From positions 124,001 through 188,000 of the forward strand of contig NZ_JAHKNI010000010.1 in assembly GCF_018860155.1 (NCBI RefSeq): 64,000 bases of DNA, written 5' to 3'. The stretch comes from Nocardia albiluteola. Its GTDB lineage: Bacteria > Actinomycetota > Actinomycetes > Mycobacteriales > Mycobacteriaceae. Made by a program: the position numbers and the translations under genes. Every line of letters starts with the position of its first letter. The first letter of the stretch is position 1. Below are positions 1 to 7,796 of this stretch, piece by piece. Below the pieces are notes generated by a model. That model ran no database searches and was not told the origin of the DNA. It worked only from the letters and a program-made list of their open reading frames with translations.

Positions 1-221
1 ATACCGATCGCGAAGCATCCGATGACATTGGTGAGGAAGGTGCCCCAGGGGAACTGCCCGGGCCGGGTCGGCAGCAGGCGCGCCAGGCCGAACCGAGCCT
101 CGGCGCCGAGCGCGCCGCCCACGGCGATGACGGCCAGCACCGGCCCCTGTTCGCGCAGCCAGGCGCGGCGCGAACTCCTCGCGCGAGCATCGGCTCTCTC
201 GGCAAGACGGACTCGGGGCAT
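1..221 (-). CDS. crcB: CrcB/FluC fluoride channel (3' part beyond the window)
   Basis: This is the N-terminal 73 residues of a CrcB/FluC protein, a small membrane channel that exports fluoride as a dual-topology dimer. After a basic cytoplasmic N-terminus the protein shows VIAVGGALGAEARFGLARL followed by PWGTFLTNVIGCFAIG, the GGxxGAxxR and GTxxxNxxGxFxxG signatures of the family. The start is the ATG at 221, which has AGGAG just upstream; an in-frame TAG lies a few codons further up. The rest of the gene runs off the left edge. It is not obviously linked to the molybdenum hydroxylase genes that follow. Confidence 0.88.
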   Translation of the reverse strand, partial: MPRVRLAERADARARSSRRAWLREQGPVLAVIAVGGALGAEARFGLARLLPTRPGQFPWGTFLTNVIGCFAIG

Positions 222-327
222 CACAGACTCCTACTCGAACATGAAAGTACTGGTCAAGTAGGGACTGTTGGCGGCGCGGCGGCCGCGGTTGTTCCGAGTG
301 GAAGTGGCGAGCCCCACCGCCACGTCA

Positions 328-3111
328 CTACACGGTAGCCGGTCTCGACTCCGTGACCGGTGCAGTGTGGTGATCTTCACGCGATGTCCCGGCCCCGCGA
401 TGCCGGTGGTGGATGGCCTGCCAGATGCGGTCGCGGGTCAGCGGCAGGTCGGTGAACCGGATCCCGGTGGCGTCACGCAGGGCGTTGGCCAGGGCGGGGG
501 CGACCGGGTTGAACGGGCTCTCGCTCATGGATTTGGCGCCCAGCGGGCCGATAGCGTCGCAGGTCTGCATGAACACCACCTCGGTGCGCGGGACGTCCGC
601 GAAGGCGGGCAGCCGGTAGCGGCGGAACGCCGCGGTGCTCACCTCGCCCCGTTCGTCCAGGCGCACCTGCTCGAACAGCGTGGCGCCCAGCGCCTGCGCC
701 ACCCCGCCCTCCACCTGGCCGCGGCACTGCATCGGGTTCATCACCTTGCCCGCGTCGGCGGCATGCACGCTGCGCAGGATCGCCAGCTCACCGGTGTCCG
801 GGTCGACCGCCACCCGGAACAGCTGGGCGTTGAAGGCGACCGAACGCGGTGTTCCACCCCAATGCCCCTCCCCGGCAAGGGTTTTCCCTTGCTCCGCCGC
901 GATCCGGTGCAGATCGGTGAGCAGCAGTTGCCGATCACCGCACACCACCGCGTGCGCGCTCAGGTGGCAGCGCTCGCGCGGCACACCGAGATGCTCGGCG
1001 GCTACCTCGCAGAGCGTTTCGGCCAGGGCGCTGCTCGCATACAGCGTGGCCTTGCCCGCGACGACGGTTCCGGTGGATCCGAACGCGCCCGTATCGTGCC
1101 GCACCACATCGGTATCGGACTGCCGGATCGCGATCCGGTCCGCATCGGTGGCCAGTTCCTGCGCGGCGATCTGGCGGTGCACGGTGGTGGTGCCGTTGCC
1201 GAATTCCGCCGTACCGACCGCCAGGTCGTAGGATCCGTTGGCCAACAGTGTGATTCGCGCATCGGCGAAGTGCCCGCCGGGCGGGCCGGTGGCGATCATC
1301 GACAGCGCGACGCCGGTACCGGTCAGCCAGCCGGCGGGGGCGGGCGGAAACGGCTCGGCGCGGGCGCGGCGGATCACATCGAAACATTGGCCCAGGCCGT
1401 AACTGGCGATCTGCAGATCCTCCTCGTGTCCGCCGGGAGTGATCATCGGCTCATCGGGGCCGATCATGTTGGCCTCGCGGAAACTCAGGGCGTCGATGTC
1501 CAGGCGACGGGCCAGCTCGTCCATCACCGATTCCATGCCGAACACGACCTGCCCCAGCCCGTATCCCCGGAACGCACCGGCCGGAACGGTATTGGTGTAG
1601 ACGGAGTACCCGTCGACCTTCTTGTTCGGGCAGCGATAGACCGCGAGCGATTCGCCGACGCCGTGGAACAGCACGGCCGGGCCGTGATTGCCGTAGGCGC
1701 CCGTGTTGGCGACGACGCGCGCCTCGAGCGCGCTGAGCGTGCCGTCGGCCCGCGCGCCCGCCTTGATGTGCACGGTGAACGGATGCCGGGTGGTCGCGCC
1801 GTAGAACTGTTCCGCGCGTGTGTATTCCAGCTTCACCGGACGGTGCAGCCGCAGCGCGGCCAGGGCCACGACATCCTCGACGATCATCTCCTGCTTACCG
1901 CCGAATCCGCCGCCGACCCGGCCGGCCAGCACGCGCACGCGCTCGAGGGGGAGATCGAACAGCGCGCACAGCGCGCGACGGGTCAGAAACGGTGTCTGCG
2001 AGCTGGTTCGGATGGTCAGGCGGTCGTCCTCGTCGAACCAGGCCACCGCCCCGTGCGTCTCCAGGCTCGCGTGCTGCACGCGCTGGGTATTGAAGGTCTG
2101 CTCGTAGACGACCGCGGCCTCCTCGAATCCGGCTGTCACATCGCCGATTTCGCCATGTACCTCGCCGACGATATTGCGTTCCGGCCGGGCGATGCGCGCG
2201 AGCTCGGCCGGCTTGTCGTGCACGACGGGCGCGCCCGGGCGCATCGCCTCCTCCGGATCGAGCACATAGGGCAGCACCTCGTACCGCACCTCGATCGCGC
2301 GGCAGCCCGCCTCGGCGGCGCCCTCGCTGTCGGCGACCACCGCGGCGACGCGCTGGCCGACGTAGCGCACCACGTCGTCGAATACCCGGGTGTCGTCGGG
2401 ATCCTCTTGTGGATGTTCGTGGCGCGCGGTGGAATAGCGGCGTTCGGGGGCGTCGTGGTGGGTGAAGACCGCGCGCACGCCGGGTATCCGCAGCGTCGCG
2501 GTGGTGTCGATGTCGAGGATGCGGGCGTGCGGGTGGGGCGAGCGCAGCAGCTTCATGTGCAGCAGTCCCGGCACATCGATGTCGAAGGTGTAGCGGGCGG
2601 TTCCGGTGACGACCTGCGGCCCGGCGGGGGCGCCGAGGTTGCTGCCGACCGTGGCCCCTGCCGCGGGGTTCTCGGTGTGCCGCACGCCGCGGATTGCGTC
2701 CTCGATCGCGCGGTATCCGGTGCAGCGGCACAGATTTCCCTTCAGCGCCCGCGGCAGGTCGGAGAGTTGCGCCTCGCTCAGGGCGGCGGTGGTCATCAGG
2801 AATCCGGCGGTGCAGAAGCCGCATTGAAAGCCCTGCGCGTCCAGGAAACGCTGCTGCACCGGATGCAGGCCGTCCGCGCGGGCCAGCCCCTCGACGGTGG
2901 TGACCCGGTGGCCGTCGGCCCGGAAGGCCGGAAACAGGCAGCTGTGCACCGGATTACCGTCCACATGCACGGTGCACGCCCCGCAGTCGCCCGCGTCGCA
3001 GCCCTTCTTGACCCCGAACCAGCCGCGCTCGCGCAGGTACGTGCGCAGACATTGCCCGGGACGGGGATCCTCGTCGAAGTCCTTGCCGTTTACCTGAATT
3101 CGGAAACCCAT
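328..3111 (-). CDS. Xanthine dehydrogenase-like molybdenum hydroxylase, fused 2Fe-2S and molybdopterin subunits
   Basis: This 927-residue protein fuses the iron-sulfur and molybdenum subunits of the xanthine dehydrogenase/aldehyde oxidase family. The N-terminal 2Fe-2S ferredoxin domain has cysteines 38, 43, 46 and 58, and the second cluster domain has cysteines 97, 100, 128 and 130 (CGFC and LCRC). The molybdopterin part follows from about residue 160, with GGGFGGKQE at 400-408, GAFRGYG at 512-518 and a late MSESPFNP segment where the catalytic glutamate is expected. The FAD subunit is encoded 25 bp upstream on the same strand, giving a two-gene operon for a complete hydroxylase. The divergent PucR-type regulator suggests a purine substrate, but other N-heterocycles or aldehydes are possible. 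GGAGATAACC precedes the ATG. Confidence 0.9.
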   Translation of the reverse strand: MGFRIQVNGKDFDEDPRPGQCLRTYLRERGWFGVKKGCDAGDCGACTVHVDGNPVHSCLFPAFRADGHRVTTVEGLARADGLHPVQQRFLDAQGFQCGFCTAGFLMTTAALSEAQLSDLPRALKGNLCRCTGYRAIEDAIRGVRHTENPAAGATVGSNLGAPAGPQVVTGTARYTFDIDVPGLLHMKLLRSPHPHARILDIDTTATLRIPGVRAVFTHHDAPERRYSTARHEHPQEDPDDTRVFDDVVRYVGQRVAAVVADSEGAAEAGCRAIEVRYEVLPYVLDPEEAMRPGAPVVHDKPAELARIARPERNIVGEVHGEIGDVTAGFEEAAVVYEQTFNTQRVQHASLETHGAVAWFDEDDRLTIRTSSQTPFLTRRALCALFDLPLERVRVLAGRVGGGFGGKQEMIVEDVVALAALRLHRPVKLEYTRAEQFYGATTRHPFTVHIKAGARADGTLSALEARVVANTGAYGNHGPAVLFHGVGESLAVYRCPNKKVDGYSVYTNTVPAGAFRGYGLGQVVFGMESVMDELARRLDIDALSFREANMIGPDEPMITPGGHEEDLQIASYGLGQCFDVIRRARAEPFPPAPAGWLTGTGVALSMIATGPPGGHFADARITLLANGSYDLAVGTAEFGNGTTTVHRQIAAQELATDADRIAIRQSDTDVVRHDTGAFGSTGTVVAGKATLYASSALAETLCEVAAEHLGVPRERCHLSAHAVVCGDRQLLLTDLHRIAAEQGKTLAGEGHWGGTPRSVAFNAQLFRVAVDPDTGELAILRSVHAADAGKVMNPMQCRGQVEGGVAQALGATLFEQVRLDERGEVSTAAFRRYRLPAFADVPRTEVVFMQTCDAIGPLGAKSMSESPFNPVAPALANALRDATGIRFTDLPLTRDRIWQAIHHRHRGAGTSREDHHTAPVTESRPATV

Positions 3112-3136
3112 GGTTATCTCCTCTCGATTCGGCCGC

Positions 3137-3928
3137 TCAGGCCAGCTCGACCCTGATCTCCTCGGCCAGGCGCAGGGTCATGTGGCACCGCCAGTCCGGC
3201 AGCCCGTGGATGTCGTCGAACCACACCGCCGACGGCACGGCGGCATCGATCGCTGCCGCCAGCGTGGCGGCGGTGGGCACGGCGGAAAACCGCAGCCGCA
3301 CAGGATGAGTCGTCGACGCGGTCAGGGTCAGCGCCAGCTCGCCGTCTCGCGGATCCCGGGTTCCGATGACCAGTGCCCCGGATCGGCCCAGCCCGTACAG
3401 CGACACCTGCCGAAATGCGGTGCGGCGCGCCAGCGCTCGCGCTGGCAGGGTGACCGACCGCAGCAATTCGCCCTCCCGCAGGTCCTTTCGGCCCGCGCCG
3501 GTGACGAATTCGGCCACCGGCAGCCGCCGCACCCCGCCGTCGCGCGCCCACAGCGTGCACATTCCGTCGAGCGCGGCGGTCAGCGAGATCATCGGCCCGG
3601 CGGGCAGCGCATTGCACAGATTCCCCCCGACGGTGGCCATGTTCCAGATCTTGAACGAGGCCAGGAACGCGTTGCAGCACTGGCCGAACAGCGGATGCTC
3701 GGTGGCCCGGAACAGGTGAGCCACGGTGCAGGTGGCCGCGATCTCCAGGTCCCCGCCCGCAAGCCACTGCAGCGGCGGCCAGCCCGTCCGGCTCAGGTCC
3801 ACCAGCCGCCGCACCCGCGGCTGCGGCTCGGAGAACAGGTAGGTTCCCCCGCCCAGCCAGGCATCGCCGGGCCGCCAGTGCTCGTGTGCGCGGGCGTCGC
3901 ACACCTCGACGACCGTATTCAGATCCAT
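3137..3928 (-). CDS. FAD-binding subunit of molybdenum hydroxylase
   Basis: This 263-residue protein is the FAD-binding (CoxM/XdhA-like) subunit that passes electrons from the iron-sulfur clusters to NAD or another acceptor. It has the flavin motifs WLGGGTYLF near residue 25 and TVGGNLCNALPAGP near residue 110, followed by a CO-dehydrogenase flavoprotein C-terminal domain. The start at 3928 gives the usual family N-terminus (MDLNTVVEV); an ATG seven codons upstream is possible. It is the first gene of the operon with the fused Fe-S/Moco subunit and lies divergent from the PucR-type regulator. Confidence 0.88.
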   Translation of the reverse strand: MDLNTVVEVCDARAHEHWRPGDAWLGGGTYLFSEPQPRVRRLVDLSRTGWPPLQWLAGGDLEIAATCTVAHLFRATEHPLFGQCCNAFLASFKIWNMATVGGNLCNALPAGPMISLTAALDGMCTLWARDGGVRRLPVAEFVTGAGRKDLREGELLRSVTLPARALARRTAFRQVSLYGLGRSGALVIGTRDPRDGELALTLTASTTHPVRLRFSAVPTAATLAAAIDAAVPSAVWFDDIHGLPDWRCHMTLRLAEEIRVELA

Positions 3929-4008
3929 ACCGACCGATTCTTTGCGCATGCCGCGGGCCTGGCATCGGCTCCCGAATACGGAATTCCGCCACCGGCGCCG
4001 GCGTGTGT

Positions 4009-4022
4009 TGGTGGATTCACCA
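4009..4022. promoter_or_regulatory. Inverted repeat between hydroxylase operon and pucR-like gene
   Basis: TGGTG-GATT-CACCA is a perfect inverted repeat in the 187-bp gap between the divergent hydroxylase and regulator genes. Its position 81 bp from one start and 94 bp from the other suits an operator for the PucR-type regulator. The assignment is inferred from position and symmetry only. Confidence 0.4.
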
Positions 4023-4115
4023 GGTTCGGGCGGCGCACGCGACACCCGTCTACGATGCGGTGTCCAAGGCGTCGTCCCGCGCGGCCGCGGCGCCGGATGT
4101 GGAAGGGAGCCGATC

Positions 4116-5657
4116 ATGCGGGTGGACGACCTGCTGGAGGTGCAGGACCTCGGGCTGGAACTGGTGTGGGGTGAGCCCGCCCTGCTTAACCAGCCGATCA
4201 GCGGGGTGACCGCGACCGATCTGCTGGATCCCTCCTCGTTCCTGGAGCCCGGCGAGGTGGTGCTCTCGGGCCTGGTGTGGTGGACCGCGCGCGGCGGCCG
4301 GGGCCGGGCCGACCATTTCGTGAGCTCACTGCAGCACGCCGGCGCGGTGGCGCTGCTGGCCGGAACGGTCCGGCACGGCGGCATCCCCGACGAGGTCGTG
4401 CGGGCCTGCCGGGCACACGGTCTGGCGCTGGTGGCGGTGCCCGAACAGACCACCTTCCGCACCATCACCGATGCGATCTACCTGCGGCGCTGGAGCGATC
4501 TGAGCTCCTCGCCGCACTCCTCGCTGCCCGAGCACGTGCGGCGGCGCCTGGACAGGCTCATTCGCGACCGCGCCGAACCCGGCCTGCTGCTCGACGAGAT
4601 CGCCGGCCAGCTGGGCGGCTCGCCGTGTGCGCTGGTCACCGCCTCGGGCCGCACGATCGCCCGATCGACCCGAGCGGCGGCCGACAGTCCGCCCGCCGCG
4701 ATCGTGCGCGGCCTGCGCCGCGCCGATCGCACGGTCGCGCAAGTCGGCTCGGCCGAGGTGCCCTACGACAGCTGGTTCGTGACGCTCGACGCCGGACGCG
4801 AGGCTCCACCGCGCATGCTGCAGGACGTGGCGGAGGTGCTGCGCGGATATCGCGAATTGTGGGCCCAGGACGAGGCCGGCCGGCAGCGCGCGGCCGACGA
4901 GTTGCTGACCGGGCTGCTGGACGGCGCCACCGACGCGGAGACCACCGCCGCGCTCGAATCCTGCGAGCTACCGCGGCGCGGGACGTTCCGGGTGGTGTGC
5001 GGGGCCACCACGCCCTTCCGGCGCGCCGATTCGATCGCGGCGGTACGAGAGTTGTTGTCGCACATGACCGATCGGCCGTGTGCGGTGGGCGCCATCGGGG
5101 AACACGCGTTCGCGGTGCTGGCGGATCTGCCCGCCCTCACCGAGCGCCTGAGCGCGGTGTACGAGCTCGTGCGGTCGTGCGATCCGCAGGGCGGACTACA
5201 TCTCGGCGTGGGTGCGGCGACCGCGGATCCGCGCGACAGCCTGGCCCAGGCGCTGCACGCGTGCCGGACCTCGGCCGGACTCGAGCGCTCGATAACCGCG
5301 ACCGAAGAGCTGGCGACGCTGCACGAGTTGCTGGCCGGGGTGCCGGCCGCGGTCCGCACCGCTTACGCGCGGCGGGTGCTCGGAGTGCTGCTCGAGGACG
5401 ACCCCGGACACGCTGGCCTGCGCGACACCCTCAGCGCCTTCCTCGACCACAACGGTTCCTGGGCGCGCACCGCCGAGGCACTGTTCGTGCACGTCAATAC
5501 CGTGCACTACCGGATCGAACGGGTGGAGAAGCTGACCGGCCGCGACCTGGCGAAGCTGGCAGACCGGGTCGATCTGCGTGCCGCGCTGCTGTGCGCGCGG
5601 ACCGGCGATGCCGCCTCGGACGCCACGGCGTGGGTCACGGTGGGACTCCGCGGCTGA
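4116..5657 (+). CDS. PucR family transcriptional regulator
   Basis: This 513-residue regulator has the PucR layout: an N-terminal purine-catabolism-type domain (residues about 1-120, starting MRVDDLLEVQDLGLEL), a GGDEF-like middle domain, and a C-terminal PucR-type helix-turn-helix (about 455-505, GSWARTAEALFVHVNTVHYR). PucR proteins usually activate purine or urate catabolism. It lies divergent from the molybdenum hydroxylase operon, which makes that operon the likely target. The ATG at 4116 is preceded by GGAAGGGAG; open sequence continues upstream in frame but lacks family similarity. Confidence 0.88.
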   Translation: MRVDDLLEVQDLGLELVWGEPALLNQPISGVTATDLLDPSSFLEPGEVVLSGLVWWTARGGRGRADHFVSSLQHAGAVALLAGTVRHGGIPDEVVRACRAHGLALVAVPEQTTFRTITDAIYLRRWSDLSSSPHSSLPEHVRRRLDRLIRDRAEPGLLLDEIAGQLGGSPCALVTASGRTIARSTRAAADSPPAAIVRGLRRADRTVAQVGSAEVPYDSWFVTLDAGREAPPRMLQDVAEVLRGYRELWAQDEAGRQRAADELLTGLLDGATDAETTAALESCELPRRGTFRVVCGATTPFRRADSIAAVRELLSHMTDRPCAVGAIGEHAFAVLADLPALTERLSAVYELVRSCDPQGGLHLGVGAATADPRDSLAQALHACRTSAGLERSITATEELATLHELLAGVPAAVRTAYARRVLGVLLEDDPGHAGLRDTLSAFLDHNGSWARTAEALFVHVNTVHYRIERVEKLTGRDLAKLADRVDLRAALLCARTGDAASDATAWVTVGLRG

Positions 5658-5682
5658 GCCGCCGTCGTCCGATCCCGCGCCG

Positions 5683-5892
5683 TTAGTCGACGCCGAGCGC
5701 GACCTCGGTCGATTTGATCAGGACCGTGACGGGCTTGCCCTCGGCGAGCCCGAGATCATTCACCGCATCGGCGGTGACCGAGGAGGTCACCACGTCACCA
5801 CCGGTGAGCCGGACGCGCACGACCGCCATAGCCTCGCCCCGCGTGATCGAGACGACCGAGCCTTCGAGCTGGTTCCGTGTGCTGAGTTTCAT
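5683..5892 (-). CDS. Molbindin (Mop/TOBE domain) molybdate-binding protein
   Basis: This 69-residue protein is a single Mop/TOBE domain. It starts MKLSTRNQLEGSVVSI, carries the typical GEAMAVVRVRLTGGDVVTSS core and ends with KSTEVALGVD. Molbindins are small cytoplasmic proteins that oligomerise and buffer molybdate or tungstate, or regulate its uptake. Its position beside a molybdenum hydroxylase operon fits a role in molybdenum homeostasis for that enzyme. It converges with the PucR-type regulator gene, 25 bp away. An upstream in-frame extension exists, but the start at 5892 gives the family's normal N-terminus. Confidence 0.88.
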   Translation of the reverse strand: MKLSTRNQLEGSVVSITRGEAMAVVRVRLTGGDVVTSSVTADAVNDLGLAEGKPVTVLIKSTEVALGVD

Positions 5893-6088
5893 GTGACGCA
5901 GCTTACTCACCGCTACCGTGATGAAGCGCACTCGCCGCGCACCGGAGGGGCCCTCAGCTGGGTCGATGGACCGGTCGCCGCGGCCCGGTCCGAGCTGCGA
6001 ACCAAATCCAAGCAATGGCACAGGATTCTTTCAGGGTCGCATCGCATCCTGGATCGCGAACGCAGATACGGCGAGGGCGAGGTACACG

Positions 6089-6439
6089 ATGGTCGAAATC
6101 GAGGTCACGGGTACGACGGTGACTGTGCACATACTCGGCGCACACCGCTTTCTCTCGCTACGCGACCAGGTCACCTTCGACCTGTCGAACGTCGTCGCCG
6201 TGGCGCCCGCCGGGGTCGACATGCGCCCGCCGTGGCTGCGCGCGCCCGGCACCTTCTTCCCAGGCGTGATCGCCGCCGGCATCTTCCGCGGCAAGGGCCG
6301 CAAGGAATTCTGGGACACCCTGTTCGACGGCCGCGGGCTGCAAATCGACCTGTCCGGCAGCGATTTCACCCGCCTGGTCCTGGACGTCGCGGACCCCGAT
6401 GCGGTCCGCGCCCAGCTCACCCGGGCGGTCGCGGCCTGA
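6089..6439 (+). CDS. Conserved hypothetical protein (116 aa)
   Basis: This gene encodes a 116-residue soluble protein with no signal peptide or membrane segment. The sequence MVEIEVTGTTVTVHILG and the later AGIFRGKGRKEFWDTLFDGRGLQIDLSG look like a small beta-rich domain of a kind seen in actinobacterial proteins of unknown function, possibly a PH-like fold; that fold is a guess. GGCGAGG lies upstream of the chosen ATG. It converges with the small gene at 6460-6627 and shows no clear link to the molybdenum genes. Confidence 0.65.
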   Translation: MVEIEVTGTTVTVHILGAHRFLSLRDQVTFDLSNVVAVAPAGVDMRPPWLRAPGTFFPGVIAAGIFRGKGRKEFWDTLFDGRGLQIDLSGSDFTRLVLDVADPDAVRAQLTRAVAA

Positions 6440-6459
6440 CGGACCCGGCGTAGCGGCCA

Positions 6460-6627
6460 CTACCGATCGCCCGGGGAATCCTCGGCCGCGCGCGGTGCGG
6501 GCCCGGACAGCCGGATCACCCCACCGTCGAGGTCGAGCTCCAGGCGCGGCCGGTGGTTCTGGCCGTCGCTGTCCTCGCTGCTCTCATCGGTCAGCTTCTT
6601 ACCGAACATTTCGCCGAAGACGCCCAT
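6460..6627 (-). CDS. Small hypothetical protein (55 aa)
   Basis: This short open frame encodes a 55-residue, highly acidic protein beginning MGVFGEMFGKKLTDESSED and ending PRAAEDSPGDR. GGAGGA abuts the ATG at 6627, which is too close for ideal initiation, so the internal ATG at 6607 could also be used. The convergent neighbour ends 20 bp away. I do not recognise a family. The coding call rests on length, codon usage and the Shine-Dalgarno sequence. Confidence 0.4.
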   Translation of the reverse strand: MGVFGEMFGKKLTDESSEDSDGQNHRPRLELDLDGGVIRLSGPAPRAAEDSPGDR

Positions 6628-7293
6628 TCCTCCACGATAGCCCGGGGAGGTGGTCCCTGATTCGGGGCAACGGCGAGCGGGCCGGCGGTGGCGCTACTTA
6701 CCATCGGCCCGCTGCGCGCGGATTACGGCGGACCGGCCCCGGATGTCGTCCGGCTGTCGTGCTGGCCCGGGGCCGGCCCGTCGCGTGATCCTCGGGCGGC
6801 GCTGACCGAGGATCCGTTCATGGATGTGCCGTTACGACACCTTCTGCCACAGCGATTGTGCATCCCCCCGGTCAATTCCGTGGGTGATACGACAGATATC
6901 ACATCGTGATCTACTTGTGAAATAGCGGCTGTTCACCGAAAATCGTGACTGATCGTTAATCTGACTGTGCCACAACACTATTGAATTCATCAATCCGGCG
7001 ATGACCCTTTTGCGCCGCCAATCTGTTCACCCGGGCATAATCGGACGGAGATCTGCCAAGTCATGCAGGTCGTAGCGCTACCTCGCGCACGATATGGACG
7101 CCGATGCCGCGCTTGCTTTGCACCACAGCCCATAATCAGTGGACGACCTATCATATATTTTGCACACCGGTGGCGTATCTGCGACACCCGACCGAGGGTG
7201 CACATCAATGACAAACAGGCTGATCGGTCCTCGTACGGCAAATGCATTTCGCGAATGCCGTGACTATCTCGCCGACTTCCGGCGCACCGCCGC
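6628..7293. other. Gene-free, low-GC intergenic region
   Basis: No convincing gene was found in these 666 bases. The part from about 6840 to 7260 is far less GC-rich than its surroundings: 6901-6960 is about 42% G+C by count, and 6961-7020 about 52%. It holds a set of GTGAT/ATCAC half-sites at 6884-6910. It lies downstream of the minus-strand secretion-like module, so it is not that module's promoter. It could be a remnant of acquired DNA or an uncharacterised regulatory region. Confidence 0.5.
6884..6910. promoter_or_regulatory. GTGAT/ATCAC half-site cluster
   Basis: GTGAT, ATCAC and GTGAT occur at 6884, 6898 and 6906, giving two overlapping inverted repeats with 9-bp and 3-bp spacers inside the low-GC island. 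This could be a dimeric regulator site, but no target gene is obvious. Confidence 0.2.
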
Positions 7294-7752
7294 CTACTCC
7301 CCCGGGTCGGCGATCCTCGGCCGCCGCGCCTGGTCCTCCTCGGGCCATTCCTGCGGCGGTTCGGTGGGCGCCGGCGGTGCGTCCGGCAGCAGGTCCGCCA
7401 GATCCGGTGCGCCCTCGATGATTTCGGACAGCTTGGGCAGCCGGGATCTGCGCTCGAGCAGCGGCGCCATGAGCTCGCGGCTGCGGCGTAGCACGCCCTC
7501 GGCGGCGGCCTGCGCTGCCGCGGTGACGTATTCGGCGATCTCGTCGTAGCTCAGATCCGCGATATCTTCACTGAACCGGGTCTGCACCACCATGCCGTCG
7601 GCATTGACCGTCACCTCCACGCGCTTATCGCCCACCGACGCCGTGGCGGACAGCAGCGATCGCTGCCGCTGCAACTCGGCGATGCCCTGCAGCTGGTCCT
7701 GCAGCCCGTCGAGCATCGTCGCCATGTCGGCCGCGAGTCGTTCGTTGCCCAT
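7294..7752 (-). CDS. YbaB/EbfC family protein of secretion-like module 1
   Basis: This 152-residue protein belongs to the YbaB/EbfC nucleoid-associated family in the form common in Nocardia. It starts MGNERLAADMATMLDGLQDQ, has an amphipathic helix, then the core TVNADGMVVQTRFSED and SYDEIAEYVTAAAQAAAEG, and ends in a proline-rich tail. YbaB proteins are small dimeric DNA-binding proteins, but versions beside WXG100 genes have no established role. GGAGG lies four bases upstream of the ATG. It is the last gene of a WXG100, CpnT-N-like and YbaB series, 44 bp after the large gene. Its paralogue at 11040-11507 is highly similar along nearly its whole length. Confidence 0.82.
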   Translation of the reverse strand: MGNERLAADMATMLDGLQDQLQGIAELQRQRSLLSATASVGDKRVEVTVNADGMVVQTRFSEDIADLSYDEIAEYVTAAAQAAAEGVLRRSRELMAPLLERRSRLPKLSEIIEGAPDLADLLPDAPPAPTEPPQEWPEEDQARRPRIADPGE

Positions 7753-7796
7753 CACACCTCCGTAGTCGCTTTCCGTCCCGATCACCGCGCCGACCG

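Noticed and set aside
268..3156. Long open frame antisense to the molybdenum hydroxylase gene
   Set aside because: It is a mirror frame produced by GC-rich codon structure; its translation has no domain, while the opposite strand shows clear Fe-S and Moco motifs.
6688..6909. 73-codon frame in the low-GC region
   Set aside because: Composition, start and lack of domain features do not support coding; codon third-position bias fades across the AT-rich part.
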